DNA from: SVEL01 sp045126475
GTDB taxonomy: Bacteria; Bacillota; Clostridia; Lachnospirales; Lachnospiraceae
NCBI GenBank assembly: GCA_045126475.1
Contig: JBGVOL010000104.1
Span: forward strand, 1-5,070
Direction of reading: 5' to 3'
DNA length: 5,070 nt
Part shown: one piece after another, positions 1-5,070 of the stretch
Layout: the number at the start of each line of letters is the position of its first letter
Numbering within the stretch: position 1 is the first letter of the stretch
Notes under the pieces: model-generated
What the model saw: only the letters and a program-made list of their open reading frames with translations
Told to the model about the DNA's origin: nothing
The model's database searches: none
Made by a program: the position numbers and the translations under genes

Positions 1-79
1 CCGCAACACGGCATCGACTTAATTTTTCCATCGCCTCTTTTCCCAGAAGAAGTTCTGTCCTTGAAAACTGTTCTAACAT
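1..79 (-). CDS. tcdA: N-terminal fragment of a TcdA-like (ThiF/E1 superfamily) tRNA threonylcarbamoyladenosine dehydratase
   Basis: Only the first 26 codons are present; the gene runs off the left edge. The peptide begins MLEQFSRTELLLGKEAMEKL and continues SRCRVA. This resembles the N-terminus of TcdA (YgdL/CsdL) proteins, where a 'QFSRTELLLG..gm..L' stretch precedes the 'V.v.GiGGVG' nucleotide-binding loop. That loop would lie just outside the window. In the known family, TcdA uses ATP to dehydrate and cyclise t6A at position 37 of ANN-decoding tRNAs in the cytoplasm. The start is well supported: AGGAGG sits 5 bases upstream and a near-consensus promoter lies before it. The gene follows the transporter operon by 58 bases but has its own promoter, so it is probably a functionally unrelated housekeeping neighbour. 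The assignment rests on a short N-terminus and could in principle be another ThiF/MoeB/HesA-family E1-like enzyme. Confidence 0.65.
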   Translation of the reverse strand, partial: MLEQFSRTELLLGKEAMEKLSRCRVA

Positions 80-84
80 AATCG

Positions 85-90
85 CCTCCT
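85..90 (-). promoter_or_regulatory. Ribosome binding site of the tcdA-like gene
   Basis: AGGAGG on the minus strand, 5 bases before the ATG at 77-79. It is a full match to the anti-Shine-Dalgarno core and fixes the start of a gene that is otherwise cut off by the window edge. Confidence 0.8.
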
Positions 91-112
91 AATGTCTCAA
101 CATTCTGCATTC

Positions 113-141
113 AGTATATACAGGTAAAATATCTGTGTCAA
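113..141 (-). promoter_or_regulatory. σA-type promoter for the tcdA-like gene, overlapping the permease 2 stop codon
   Basis: Read on the minus strand, TTGACA (141-136, a perfect -35) is followed by a 17-base spacer and TATACT (118-113, five of six -10 positions). The TGA inside TTGACA is the stop codon of permease 2, so promoter and coding sequence overlap. Transcription would be expected to start around position 106, leaving a short leader of roughly 27 bases before the ATG. This is the best promoter in the window and implies constitutive expression independent of the transporter operon. No intrinsic terminator is visible between the permease stop and this promoter, so transporter transcripts may also read through. 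Confidence 0.75.
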
Positions 142-1229
142 TACTCGCAGATATCCGCCCTCAGCATCTGTCTGCACCTTGTAATCATAAGCGGCACAAT
201 TATTATGACATTGCACAATATCATATATCCCAGTGCCATGGAATTGTAATACCGCAGATACTTTCCGGCAGGATAAAGCACAAGATTGTTGAAAAGATAC
301 AATCCCAAAAGTGTTACAGCCGCTCCGACCAAAAGAGCTGCCGCATCAATTAACAAAAACTCCCCTGCAATTTTTATGACAATGCGTCTTTTTGATATAC
401 CGATTGCCCGATATACGGAAAATTCAAATTCTCTTCTCTGGTACATTCCGACAAATGCTGCATTTATAGTCACTGCCAGAATGATTGACAATAATATGGC
501 TATAAAGAAATATATCATGTCAAATATTTCAAACTGACCTTTCAGATCGCTTCTTACCCCCTGATATACATATATGTCTTCAGGTTTTTCCGAGCTGTTT
601 TGCAGTCCGTACACATAATCATAAAGTTCCCTGCCCTCAATGCCATTTCCAATAAGAACTGCACCGGACACAGTATCCTCATCGTCAGTGATAAAGTATA
701 ATGTATATCCATCCTCATTTGTCACTGCATCAAGGGTAAATTCCCTGAAAATATTCCAATCAAAATCTTTATCAACCTTATCCCCTATGACAAGGCCCCT
801 ATTTTTTGCAAACATTTCACTCATAATCATACTTCCGCTTTTAAGACTGTCAAAGTCACACTCTATTCCCATATGGTCACAGTATCGTTTAAAGTCCGAA
901 ACTGAGCGGAAGGTTAAAGAATATATACCTGTATCAAAGCCCATTACCGTATTCCAGTTCATTCCGTTAAAAGAACCTGTTTCAATTACTGTTGTCTTCC
1001 CGTCTGAAACAGCTTCATTCAAAAACTGCTTATAGTTTTCGTTAGAGATATTTCCGTTTGTGCCTACCATCTTATCATAATAATCTATGGCTGTTCCCCA
1101 GTTATCATAAGGATTGGTTACATAGAGTCCTCCCACATATACGCCAAAGCTTAAAAATATCATAACCATAAGAAGCAGACTTCTTTTTTTATTTTCCTTC
1201 ACATAATACAATGCTGAAAATGGATTCAT
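138..1229 (-). CDS. ABC transporter permease 2, FtsX/MacB-like, 363 aa
   Basis: This is the membrane subunit of a MacB/LolCDE-type (FtsX superfamily) ABC transporter in the cytoplasmic membrane. The order is a basic N-terminus with KENKKR at 11-16, a first helix at about 17-37, an extracytoplasmic domain at about 38-236, and three C-terminal helices at about 237-262, 288-313 and 333-350. Just after the second helix, REFEFSVYRAIGISKRR (266-282) matches the cytoplasmic 'R..E....RAiG.s...i' element that contacts the ATPase in FtsX-family permeases. The one-plus-three topology and the length fit a LolC/E- or MacB-sized protein and are too small for a 10-helix BceB. The start ATG overlaps the ATPase stop as ATGA, which indicates translational coupling. 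Two cysteines (C117, C124) lie close together in the external domain. The gene probably pairs with permease 1 as a heterodimer. Substrate is unknown; the external domain matches nothing I can name. Confidence 0.88.
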   Translation of the reverse strand: MNPFSALYYVKENKKRSLLLMVMIFLSFGVYVGGLYVTNPYDNWGTAIDYYDKMVGTNGNISNENYKQFLNEAVSDGKTTVIETGSFNGMNWNTVMGFDTGIYSLTFRSVSDFKRYCDHMGIECDFDSLKSGSMIMSEMFAKNRGLVIGDKVDKDFDWNIFREFTLDAVTNEDGYTLYFITDDEDTVSGAVLIGNGIEGRELYDYVYGLQNSSEKPEDIYVYQGVRSDLKGQFEIFDMIYFFIAILLSIILAVTINAAFVGMYQRREFEFSVYRAIGISKRRIVIKIAGEFLLIDAAALLVGAAVTLLGLYLFNNLVLYPAGKYLRYYNSMALGYMILCNVIIIVPLMITRCRQMLRADICEY

Positions 1230-1903
1230 TCCTCTTCACCGCCCCTTATCCTGCTGATATTTCCGTCCCACATTTCGATTACTCTGTCTGCCTCCTTTAA
1301 TATTGAGCTGTCATGGGTGATTACAAGCACTAAATTTTCCTTTGCATACTCCTTGAGAATCTCCATAACCGCAAATGCGTTCTCGTGATCAAGTGCCGCT
1401 GTGGGCTCATCTGCAAAAAGTACCTTTGGATTGTTTATCATAGCCCTGGCAATGGCTGTTCTCTGACGCTGTCCTCCTGAGAGCTTTGCCGGACGCTTTG
1501 AGATTTCCCTCTCTCCCAGTCCGAATCCTGCCAGGAGTTCCTTGGCCCTTTCCACAGTTTTCTTACTGTTTTCCGTTGCAGCCACAGTGACGTTATCAAG
1601 TGCAGACATGTACGGTACAAGGAAGTGCCTCTGAAATACAAAGCCAAATTCATTTCTTCTAAGCTTTTCTCTATCAGAGTTCTTTAGCTCTGTAATCTCC
1701 TTACCGTTATAAATAATTTCTCCGTCAGTAGGCTTTTTTAATGTGGATAAACAATACATCAGTGTCGACTTTCCGCTTCCCGAAGGACCGATTATTCCCA
1801 CAAGTCCCTTATCCGGCAACGACAAATCAAAACCTCCCAGCGCATAAACCTTTTCTGACTTTTCCATATCATAAATCATTGTTATATTCTTTATTTCAAA
1901 CAT
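1226..1903 (-). CDS. ABC transporter ATP-binding protein, MacB/LolD/BceA class, 225 aa
   Basis: This cytoplasmic ATPase would power the two flanking permeases. All nucleotide-binding elements are intact: A-loop Y11, Walker A GPSGSGKST (39-47), Q-loop Q91 in GFVFQ, signature LSGGQRQR (141-148), Walker B VLFADEP (161-167, with D165 and catalytic E166), D-loop ALD (170-172) and H-loop H197 in ITHD. The 225-residue length and the 'FGFVFQ..fLvPymsalDNV' context are typical of the LolD/MacB/BceA/FtsE group, whose members serve FtsX-type permeases. The start is supported by AAGAGG 6 bases upstream, within the longer purine run AAAGGAAGAGG. The gene lies 46 bases after permease 1 and its TGA overlaps the ATG of permease 2, so the three genes form one operon. 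The sequence gives no direct indication of substrate. Confidence 0.95.
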   Translation of the reverse strand: MFEIKNITMIYDMEKSEKVYALGGFDLSLPDKGLVGIIGPSGSGKSTLMYCLSTLKKPTDGEIIYNGKEITELKNSDREKLRRNEFGFVFQRHFLVPYMSALDNVTVAATENSKKTVERAKELLAGFGLGEREISKRPAKLSGGQRQRTAIARAMINNPKVLFADEPTAALDHENAFAVMEILKEYAKENLVLVITHDSSILKEADRVIEMWDGNISRIRGGEEE

Positions 1904-1949
1904 GCTAAACCTCTTCCTTTCTGCTTACAATAGACATTTTTACCCTGCA

Positions 1950-3125
1950 TCAATACAGGTCATCTTCCATAGCGTCAATGGTCTTAATTCTGTGTAATGC
2001 ATATCTGACAGGAAGTTGCAGCAATCCTATCAAAAATACATATGTGCACATAATCTCAGCCAAGGTATCAGGATAGAAATACCTGCACTTTATTCCCTCC
2101 GGTTTAAACATCAGCAAATCAACTGCCACCACTGAGACAGATATGAGAACAAGTCCTATGATGACAGCAAGACCAAAGGCAAACAACAGCTCTCTCATAA
2201 TTGACTGATATATTTCTTTTCTTGAATAACCTATGGAACAGTAAAGACACCATTCATTATGACGGTCTCGAAGATACATTGTGTATACTATAAACAGAGA
2301 TAAAAACAGCAGTACGGTTATAACTATATAAATAATGTCTGTAGAATTTCCGATTACATCCACAACCTCCTGCTGTATAAGTTTTTCCCCTTCTTTTACG
2401 TCAACAACCTCATCATAATTTTCTCTTACATAGATGCCTTCCTCTTCCAGAAGTTTTGAAACATCATAAATACTTCCGTCTGAAAGTATGATAATCATGG
2501 AACGAGCATTGTAATCCTCTGATTTAATTCCGCAGCCAAGGTATCTCTCACTGTCTAACACGCCAACAATCCTAAATGCTTCATCACGTTTCTCCTTATC
2601 AAAGTAATCATTAAGACTGTATCCTCCGTTACTCATTGCAGCCTTGTCGAGCACTATCTCTCCCGGATTTTTAGGTATTCTTCCTTCACAAATACTTACT
2701 CCGTAATGATTAATCACGTTCTCAATCTGTTCACTTTCAACAAGGGGAATTTCCACTCCCCATTCTCCTACTGCTACTGCTGCTGCCACACTATTGTACA
2801 GCACCTGAGAATAATATACATCATCAATACCCTCATATTTCCTGAGTTTCTCCGCCAGTTCAATATTCTTTTGGGGAAACTGTTCATTAATCTCCTCGTC
2901 GCTTAGATTATTAACATCAAGCCCCAGTGAACTCCCCGCCAGAAATACATATTGCACTTTCTTCACGTTTTCCACTGCACACACCCGGAATGTCTCCTCT
3001 GTTGCCATAAGCAGAAACTTTGTAAGATACGTCAATACAAAGCACAGAGAAAGACTTACAACAAGTACCGCAATACGCCGCTTATTATTCTTAATGTATT
3101 TCATTGCAGATAATTTCTGCCTCAT
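1950..3125 (-). CDS. ABC transporter permease 1, FtsX/MacB_PCD-like, 391 aa
   Basis: This is the first gene of the transporter operon and encodes an inner-membrane permease. A basic N-terminus (KNNKRR, 12-17) precedes a first helix at about 18-40. A large extracytoplasmic domain follows at about 41-262, then helices at about 263-285, 312-338 and 358-376. The external domain contains 'ICEGRIPKNPGEIVLDKAAM' (145-164), the 'GR.P...gEivl....a' signature of the MacB periplasmic core domain. LYCSIGYSRKEIY (294-306) is the equivalent of the ATPase-contacting 'RaiG.s' loop, with Cys where Arg is usual. I placed the start at 3125 rather than the in-frame ATG at 3131. AGGAGG (3134-3139) is 8 bases from the former but only 2 from the latter. 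Permease 2 has the same architecture but clearly different sequence, pointing to a LolC/LolE-like heterodimer. No adaptor protein (MacA-like) is encoded in the window. Substrate is unknown. Confidence 0.9.
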   Translation of the reverse strand: MRQKLSAMKYIKNNKRRIAVLVVSLSLCFVLTYLTKFLLMATEETFRVCAVENVKKVQYVFLAGSSLGLDVNNLSDEEINEQFPQKNIELAEKLRKYEGIDDVYYSQVLYNSVAAAVAVGEWGVEIPLVESEQIENVINHYGVSICEGRIPKNPGEIVLDKAAMSNGGYSLNDYFDKEKRDEAFRIVGVLDSERYLGCGIKSEDYNARSMIIILSDGSIYDVSKLLEEEGIYVRENYDEVVDVKEGEKLIQQEVVDVIGNSTDIIYIVITVLLFLSLFIVYTMYLRDRHNEWCLYCSIGYSRKEIYQSIMRELLFAFGLAVIIGLVLISVSVVAVDLLMFKPEGIKCRYFYPDTLAEIMCTYVFLIGLLQLPVRYALHRIKTIDAMEDDLY

Positions 3126-3133
3126 ATACATAT

Positions 3134-3139
3134 CCTCCT
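3134..3139 (-). promoter_or_regulatory. Ribosome binding site deciding the permease 1 start
   Basis: AGGAGG on the minus strand. Two in-frame ATGs follow, 2 and 8 bases downstream. Only the second (3123-3125) has normal spacing, so the first two codons of the longer frame are probably not translated. Confidence 0.75.
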
Positions 3140-3151
3140 GTTTTCCTCAAT

Positions 3152-3199
3152 TTTACTGTAATGTTACTTTATCATTTTACATCAGGTAAAAAAAGTAAC
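3152..3199. promoter_or_regulatory. Clustered TTAC/GTAA dyads upstream of the transporter operon, candidate response-regulator operator
   Basis: Three nested or adjacent inverted repeats sit in the 50 bases before the permease 1 ribosome binding site. They are TTAC-T-GTAA (3153-3161), GTTACTTT / AAAGTAAC (3163-3170 and 3192-3199), and inside the latter TTTTAC-ATCAG-GTAAAA (3175-3191). The middle pair would form an almost continuous hairpin with only ATCA (3171-3174) bulged. No strong promoter was found here; the best minus-strand candidate is TTTACC, 18 bases, TAACAT, with four of six matches in each box. A weak promoter embedded in dyads is what an activator-dependent promoter looks like, and the adjacent NarL-type regulator is the obvious candidate to bind. 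The dyads are seen directly; the regulatory role is inferred. Confidence 0.45.
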
Positions 3200-3228
3200 C
3201 ACAGTCATAATTTCACTGTGACTGTGGT
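3188..3228 (-). terminator. Intrinsic terminator after the response regulator gene
   Basis: On the minus strand, ACCACAGTCA (3228-3219) pairs perfectly over 10 bases with TGACTGTGGT (3207-3198), across an 11-base loop. The stem is followed by TAC and a run of seven T (3194-3188). It begins 19 bases after the regulator stop codon. The plus strand has no comparable T-run after the stem, so it acts on the kinase-regulator transcript. It separates that transcript from the transporter operon, which therefore needs its own promoter or partial readthrough. Confidence 0.85.
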
Positions 3229-3246
3229 CATGTAAAATAAAAAATG

Positions 3247-3870
3247 TCAGCCGTTGATGGCAACAATAAGCTTTGCCCTGTCATGTATACCCGTCTTATC
3301 ATATATGGCTGAAATATAATTCTTCACTGTTCCCTCCGATATAAAGAGTGTCTCTGCTATCTGGCGGTTAGTGAGTCCCTTTGAAAGTAGTGTGCATATT
3401 TCCTGTTCCCTGTCTGTCATTCCCTCAAGAAGCGATGTATCCTTTGGCCTGCCGCTCATAAGTACAGACAGTCGCTCCATAACTTTTCTGTCTATAACAT
3501 CGAAACCACCCATAATCTGTCTTACAGCACCAAGAATTGCATCCTTTCCACTGTCCTTTAACAGGTAACCGTCTGCTCCTCCCGCAATTGCCTGAGTAAC
3601 ACTCTTATCGTCATAAAATGTAGTCAGCACCAGAATCTTTACATGTGAATAATCTCTTTTAATATGTGAAATAAGTTCAATTCCACCCATACCCTTCATA
3701 TTCAAATCAACAAGTGCCAAATCGCACTTCTCCTTAGACAGCACCTGCAATGCCTCATTTCCGTCATGAGCTTTTCCCACTATTTCCATATTATTTAAAG
3801 ATAATATTATCTCAAGACTTTCAAGCAGCAACGGCTCATCATCTACCAAAAGCACTTTTATGTTATCCAT
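3247..3870 (-). CDS. Two-component response regulator, NarL/FixJ family (REC + LuxR-type HTH), 207 aa
   Basis: This is the cytoplasmic partner of the preceding kinase, a phosphorylation-controlled transcription factor. The receiver domain spans about 4-120, with acidic pocket D10-D11, phospho-acceptor D55 in LVDLNM, switch Thr83/Thr84 in VLTTFY, and K105 in YLLKDS. The C-terminal LuxR/GerE helix-turn-helix spans about 150-207: MTDREQEICTLLSKGL, then NRQIAETLFISEGTVKNYIS with the recognition helix around 179-190. All key residues are intact and the length is normal for the family. The frame stays open upstream to an ATG at 3924. The start at 3870 is chosen because AAGGAGG lies 6 bases before it and the receiver fold begins there directly (MDNIKVLLVDDE). 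It overlaps the end of the kinase gene by 8 bases. The likely target is the adjacent ABC operon, by proximity only. Confidence 0.95.
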   Translation of the reverse strand: MDNIKVLLVDDEPLLLESLEIILSLNNMEIVGKAHDGNEALQVLSKEKCDLALVDLNMKGMGGIELISHIKRDYSHVKILVLTTFYDDKSVTQAIAGGADGYLLKDSGKDAILGAVRQIMGGFDVIDRKVMERLSVLMSGRPKDTSLLEGMTDREQEICTLLSKGLTNRQIAETLFISEGTVKNYISAIYDKTGIHDRAKLIVAING

Positions 3871-5020
3871 TTCTTTCCTCCTTAAAGAGCCTGATTGTAA
3901 TCTCCGTCCTAAATCCGTTATCATTCAAAAAAACAACACTGCCACCGCACCTTTTTACATACGATGCTATCTTCTTCAGCCCAAATCCGTTTTCAATACG
4001 CTCCGACTGGTTTTCCTTTGAAAAATCACTTTTACCGTTGTCTGCCACCTTAAGCTTTATATTTCCGCTGTCTGCAGTAAGCGTCACCGTAAATATATCG
4101 GCACCTCCATGGCGTACACCGTTTGTCAAAAGCTCCTGGATAGCTCCGGTCAGAAACTCCGTATGTTCATGGGGAATTACAATATCCTCACCTACATTTT
4201 CAAAATCGGTTCTGACCTTTATCATCGTATCCATGACAAAACTGTCTGTAACTGATGTAAGCTCACTTATAAAATCACTGATACTGACAAACTTATTGTT
4301 ACTGTCAAGAACCCTCACTGCCTGTCTTATGGCTTCAAGACCTGTTCTTATACGCTCATTTGCCGTATTCATCTTCTCCCTTGCCTTATCCGGTGCAGTA
4401 TCATAAAGCATATCTGCCGCATCAAGAGTCATTATTGCCGCAGTTATGGAGTGACCCACACTATTATGGATGTTCCTGCTTATATTCTCCCTCTCCTCAA
4501 GACGGGCATTTTTATCGGCAAGATAATTCTTTATAACAAGCTCTTTAGCAAGCTTTTTTGCATACATTTCATTAACCGCCGTGACACTTACAGCCTGTGA
4601 CACCTGATTTTTTGCAGCTAAGTATTCTTTAACAAAATATCTCACACCACACACAATAAGGGATACTGCTGCCAAAACAATTCCCTGACATATAATTTGG
4701 GGAAGCTGCTCCCGGCGTTCTATAATTCCTATCACAATATAAAATAATGGCGGAAGAAATACTGCCCTGTCGTTTATAAGTATAAAAATAAGATACGAAA
4801 CATAGGTGTCCGTTACAAATACAAATATACATGATAACGCAAACTGAACAACCGTAAGCCACAGAATCCCGTCTTCTGACAGGCTTCTTACACATAATGT
4901 ACATAACAGTGCCCCTGCCAAAAGCAGACAAATAAACGGTGTGCCTGAATTAACAGCCCCAATAATTGTCAATATTATTATAAGTAATGTACCTTGTACA
5001 AAGCTTTCCATTGCAATCAT
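3863..5020 (-). CDS. Membrane sensor histidine kinase, HisKA_3 / HATPase_c (NarL-system type), 385 aa
   Basis: This sensor kinase would autophosphorylate on His and pass the phosphate to the regulator encoded next. The N-terminal ~130 residues are a hydrophobic sensor with about five or six membrane segments (roughly 8-27, 28-44, 51-70, 72-84, 88-100, 109-130). Loops are short and there is no sizeable external domain, so it probably senses within the membrane or through a partner. A helical, probably coiled-coil linker (131-178) leads to the HisKA_3 dimerisation domain, with H185 in RNIHNSVGH. The HATPase_c domain has an N-box E296..N300..R303-H304, a G1 box D327-N328-G329 and a G2 box GFGL (345-348). 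Asn186 follows the phospho-acceptor where Asp or Glu is usual. The start is ATG 5018-5020, 8 bases from AAAGGG; the in-frame GTG at 5029 overlaps that motif. The TAA stop overlaps the regulator start. Confidence 0.92.
   Translation of the reverse strand: MIAMESFVQGTLLIIILTIIGAVNSGTPFICLLLAGALLCTLCVRSLSEDGILWLTVVQFALSCIFVFVTDTYVSYLIFILINDRAVFLPPLFYIVIGIIERREQLPQIICQGIVLAAVSLIVCGVRYFVKEYLAAKNQVSQAVSVTAVNEMYAKKLAKELVIKNYLADKNARLEERENISRNIHNSVGHSITAAIMTLDAADMLYDTAPDKAREKMNTANERIRTGLEAIRQAVRVLDSNNKFVSISDFISELTSVTDSFVMDTMIKVRTDFENVGEDIVIPHEHTEFLTGAIQELLTNGVRHGGADIFTVTLTADSGNIKLKVADNGKSDFSKENQSERIENGFGLKKIASYVKRCGGSVVFLNDNGFRTEITIRLFKEERNG
3877..3883 (-). promoter_or_regulatory. Ribosome binding site deciding the response regulator start
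   Basis: AAGGAGG on the minus strand, 6 bases before the ATG at 3868-3870 and lying inside the 3' end of the kinase gene. It argues against the upstream ATG at 3924, which would add 18 residues (MITDLGRRLQSG...) that read as an out-of-frame translation of the kinase C-terminus. Confidence 0.85.
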
Positions 5021-5028
5021 TAATAACA

Positions 5029-5038
5029 CCCTTTACCT
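5029..5038 (-). promoter_or_regulatory. Ribosome binding site deciding the histidine kinase start
   Basis: AGGTAAAGGG on the minus strand, ending 8 bases before the ATG at 5018-5020. The longer reading frame opens with a GTG at 5027-5029 that overlaps the last G of this motif, so it cannot be served by it. The ATG is preferred. Confidence 0.7.
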
Positions 5039-5070
5039 ACTCTGCATCAAAATAGTCACAATACTCAAGT
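5037..5070 (-). CDS. Possible C-terminal tail of an upstream gene (partial, weak)
   Basis: At the right edge, one minus-strand frame reads LEYCDYFDAE and then TAG (5037-5039). The stop would lie 16 bases before the kinase start, a normal operon spacing. No promoter could be seen in the remaining 50 bases upstream of the kinase, which fits the kinase being an internal operon gene. Ten codons are far too few to prove coding, and a second frame over the same bases is also open until TAA at 5033-5035. No function can be assigned. Confidence 0.25.
   Translation of the reverse strand, partial: LEYCDYFDAE

Noticed and set aside
135..537. Two overlapping plus-strand frames of 72 and 83 codons
   Set aside because: Both are antisense to the C-terminal helices of permease 2 and have no family resemblance.
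640..1035. Open plus-strand frame of 131 codons
   Set aside because: Antisense to the external domain of permease 2. It shows no recognisable domain and looks like a shadow.
1438..1653. Minus-strand frame of 71 codons within the ATPase gene
   Set aside because: It is an alternative frame of the ATPase, which carries all Walker and signature motifs in its own frame.
1904..1949. Short 10-codon frame (MSIVSRKEEV) between permease 1 and the ATPase
   Set aside because: It has no ribosome binding site of its own, and its end overlaps the ATPase Shine-Dalgarno region. It is most likely chance.
138..3125. BceAB-type bacitracin/peptide resistance transporter
   Set aside because: BceB-type permeases are single proteins of about 10 helices with a large loop between helices 7 and 8. 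Here there are two separate 4-helix permeases, closer to LolC/E or MacB.
3132..3246. Riboswitch or small RNA in the largest intergenic gap
   Set aside because: The repeats are simple dyads plus a terminator. I saw no conserved aptamer-like arrangement, and the kinase-regulator transcript ends here.
3871..3924. Longer start for the response regulator
   Set aside because: The extra 18 residues have no receiver-domain character, overlap the kinase by 62 bases, and lack a ribosome binding site as good as the AAGGAGG before 3870.
3750..4406. Open plus-strand frame of 218 codons
   Set aside because: It lies entirely antisense to the kinase and regulator genes, which have intact catalytic motifs. 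Its product is low-complexity Ser/Leu/Phe/Pro, typical of a shadow frame, and it matches no family.
4629..4931. Minus-strand frame of 100 codons within the kinase sensor region
   Set aside because: Out of frame with the kinase, rich in Cys and Tyr, with no sign of being coding. The kinase frame encodes coherent membrane helices here.

Overview
This window looks like low-to-moderate GC Bacillota DNA, most likely a clostridial gut or rumen anaerobe of the Lachnospiraceae type. That guess rests on AT-rich intergenic DNA, strong AGGAGG-type ribosome binding sites, a σA-type promoter and the style of the proteins. No marker gene fixes the taxon. Every supported gene is on the minus strand, so transcription runs from high to low coordinates. 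Coding density is high, and the longest non-coding gap is about 115 bases.

In transcription order, the right edge may hold the last codons of an upstream gene (5037-5070, weak). Next comes a two-component system. It has a multi-pass membrane histidine kinase of the HisKA_3 type (3863-5020) and a NarL/FixJ-type response regulator (3247-3870). The two overlap by 8 bases. A convincing intrinsic terminator (3188-3228) ends this unit 19 bases after the regulator stop.

The second unit is a three-gene ABC transporter of the MacB/LolCDE/FtsX superfamily: permease 1 (1950-3125), ATPase (1226-1903) and permease 2 (138-1229). The ATPase and permease 2 overlap by ATGA. Each permease has one N-terminal membrane helix, a large extracytoplasmic domain of about 200-220 residues and three C-terminal helices. 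Together they probably form a heterodimer driven by the single ATPase. The region upstream of permease 1 lacks a good consensus promoter but is crowded with TTAC/GTAA dyads. It is the natural candidate operator for the neighbouring response regulator.

At the left edge, a near-consensus promoter (TTGACA, 17 bases, TATACT) overlaps the stop codon of permease 2. It drives a gene of which only the first 26 codons are present. Its N-terminus matches the TcdA/ThiF-like family, which makes cyclic t6A in tRNA and is probably unrelated to the transporter.

The working model, which is inference, is that the kinase senses a membrane or envelope signal, the regulator activates the ABC operon, and the transporter moves or detoxifies a lipophilic or peptide substrate at the membrane. 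The substrate cannot be read from the sequence. No RiPP or bacteriocin precursor, mobile element, CRISPR array, tRNA or rRNA was seen.
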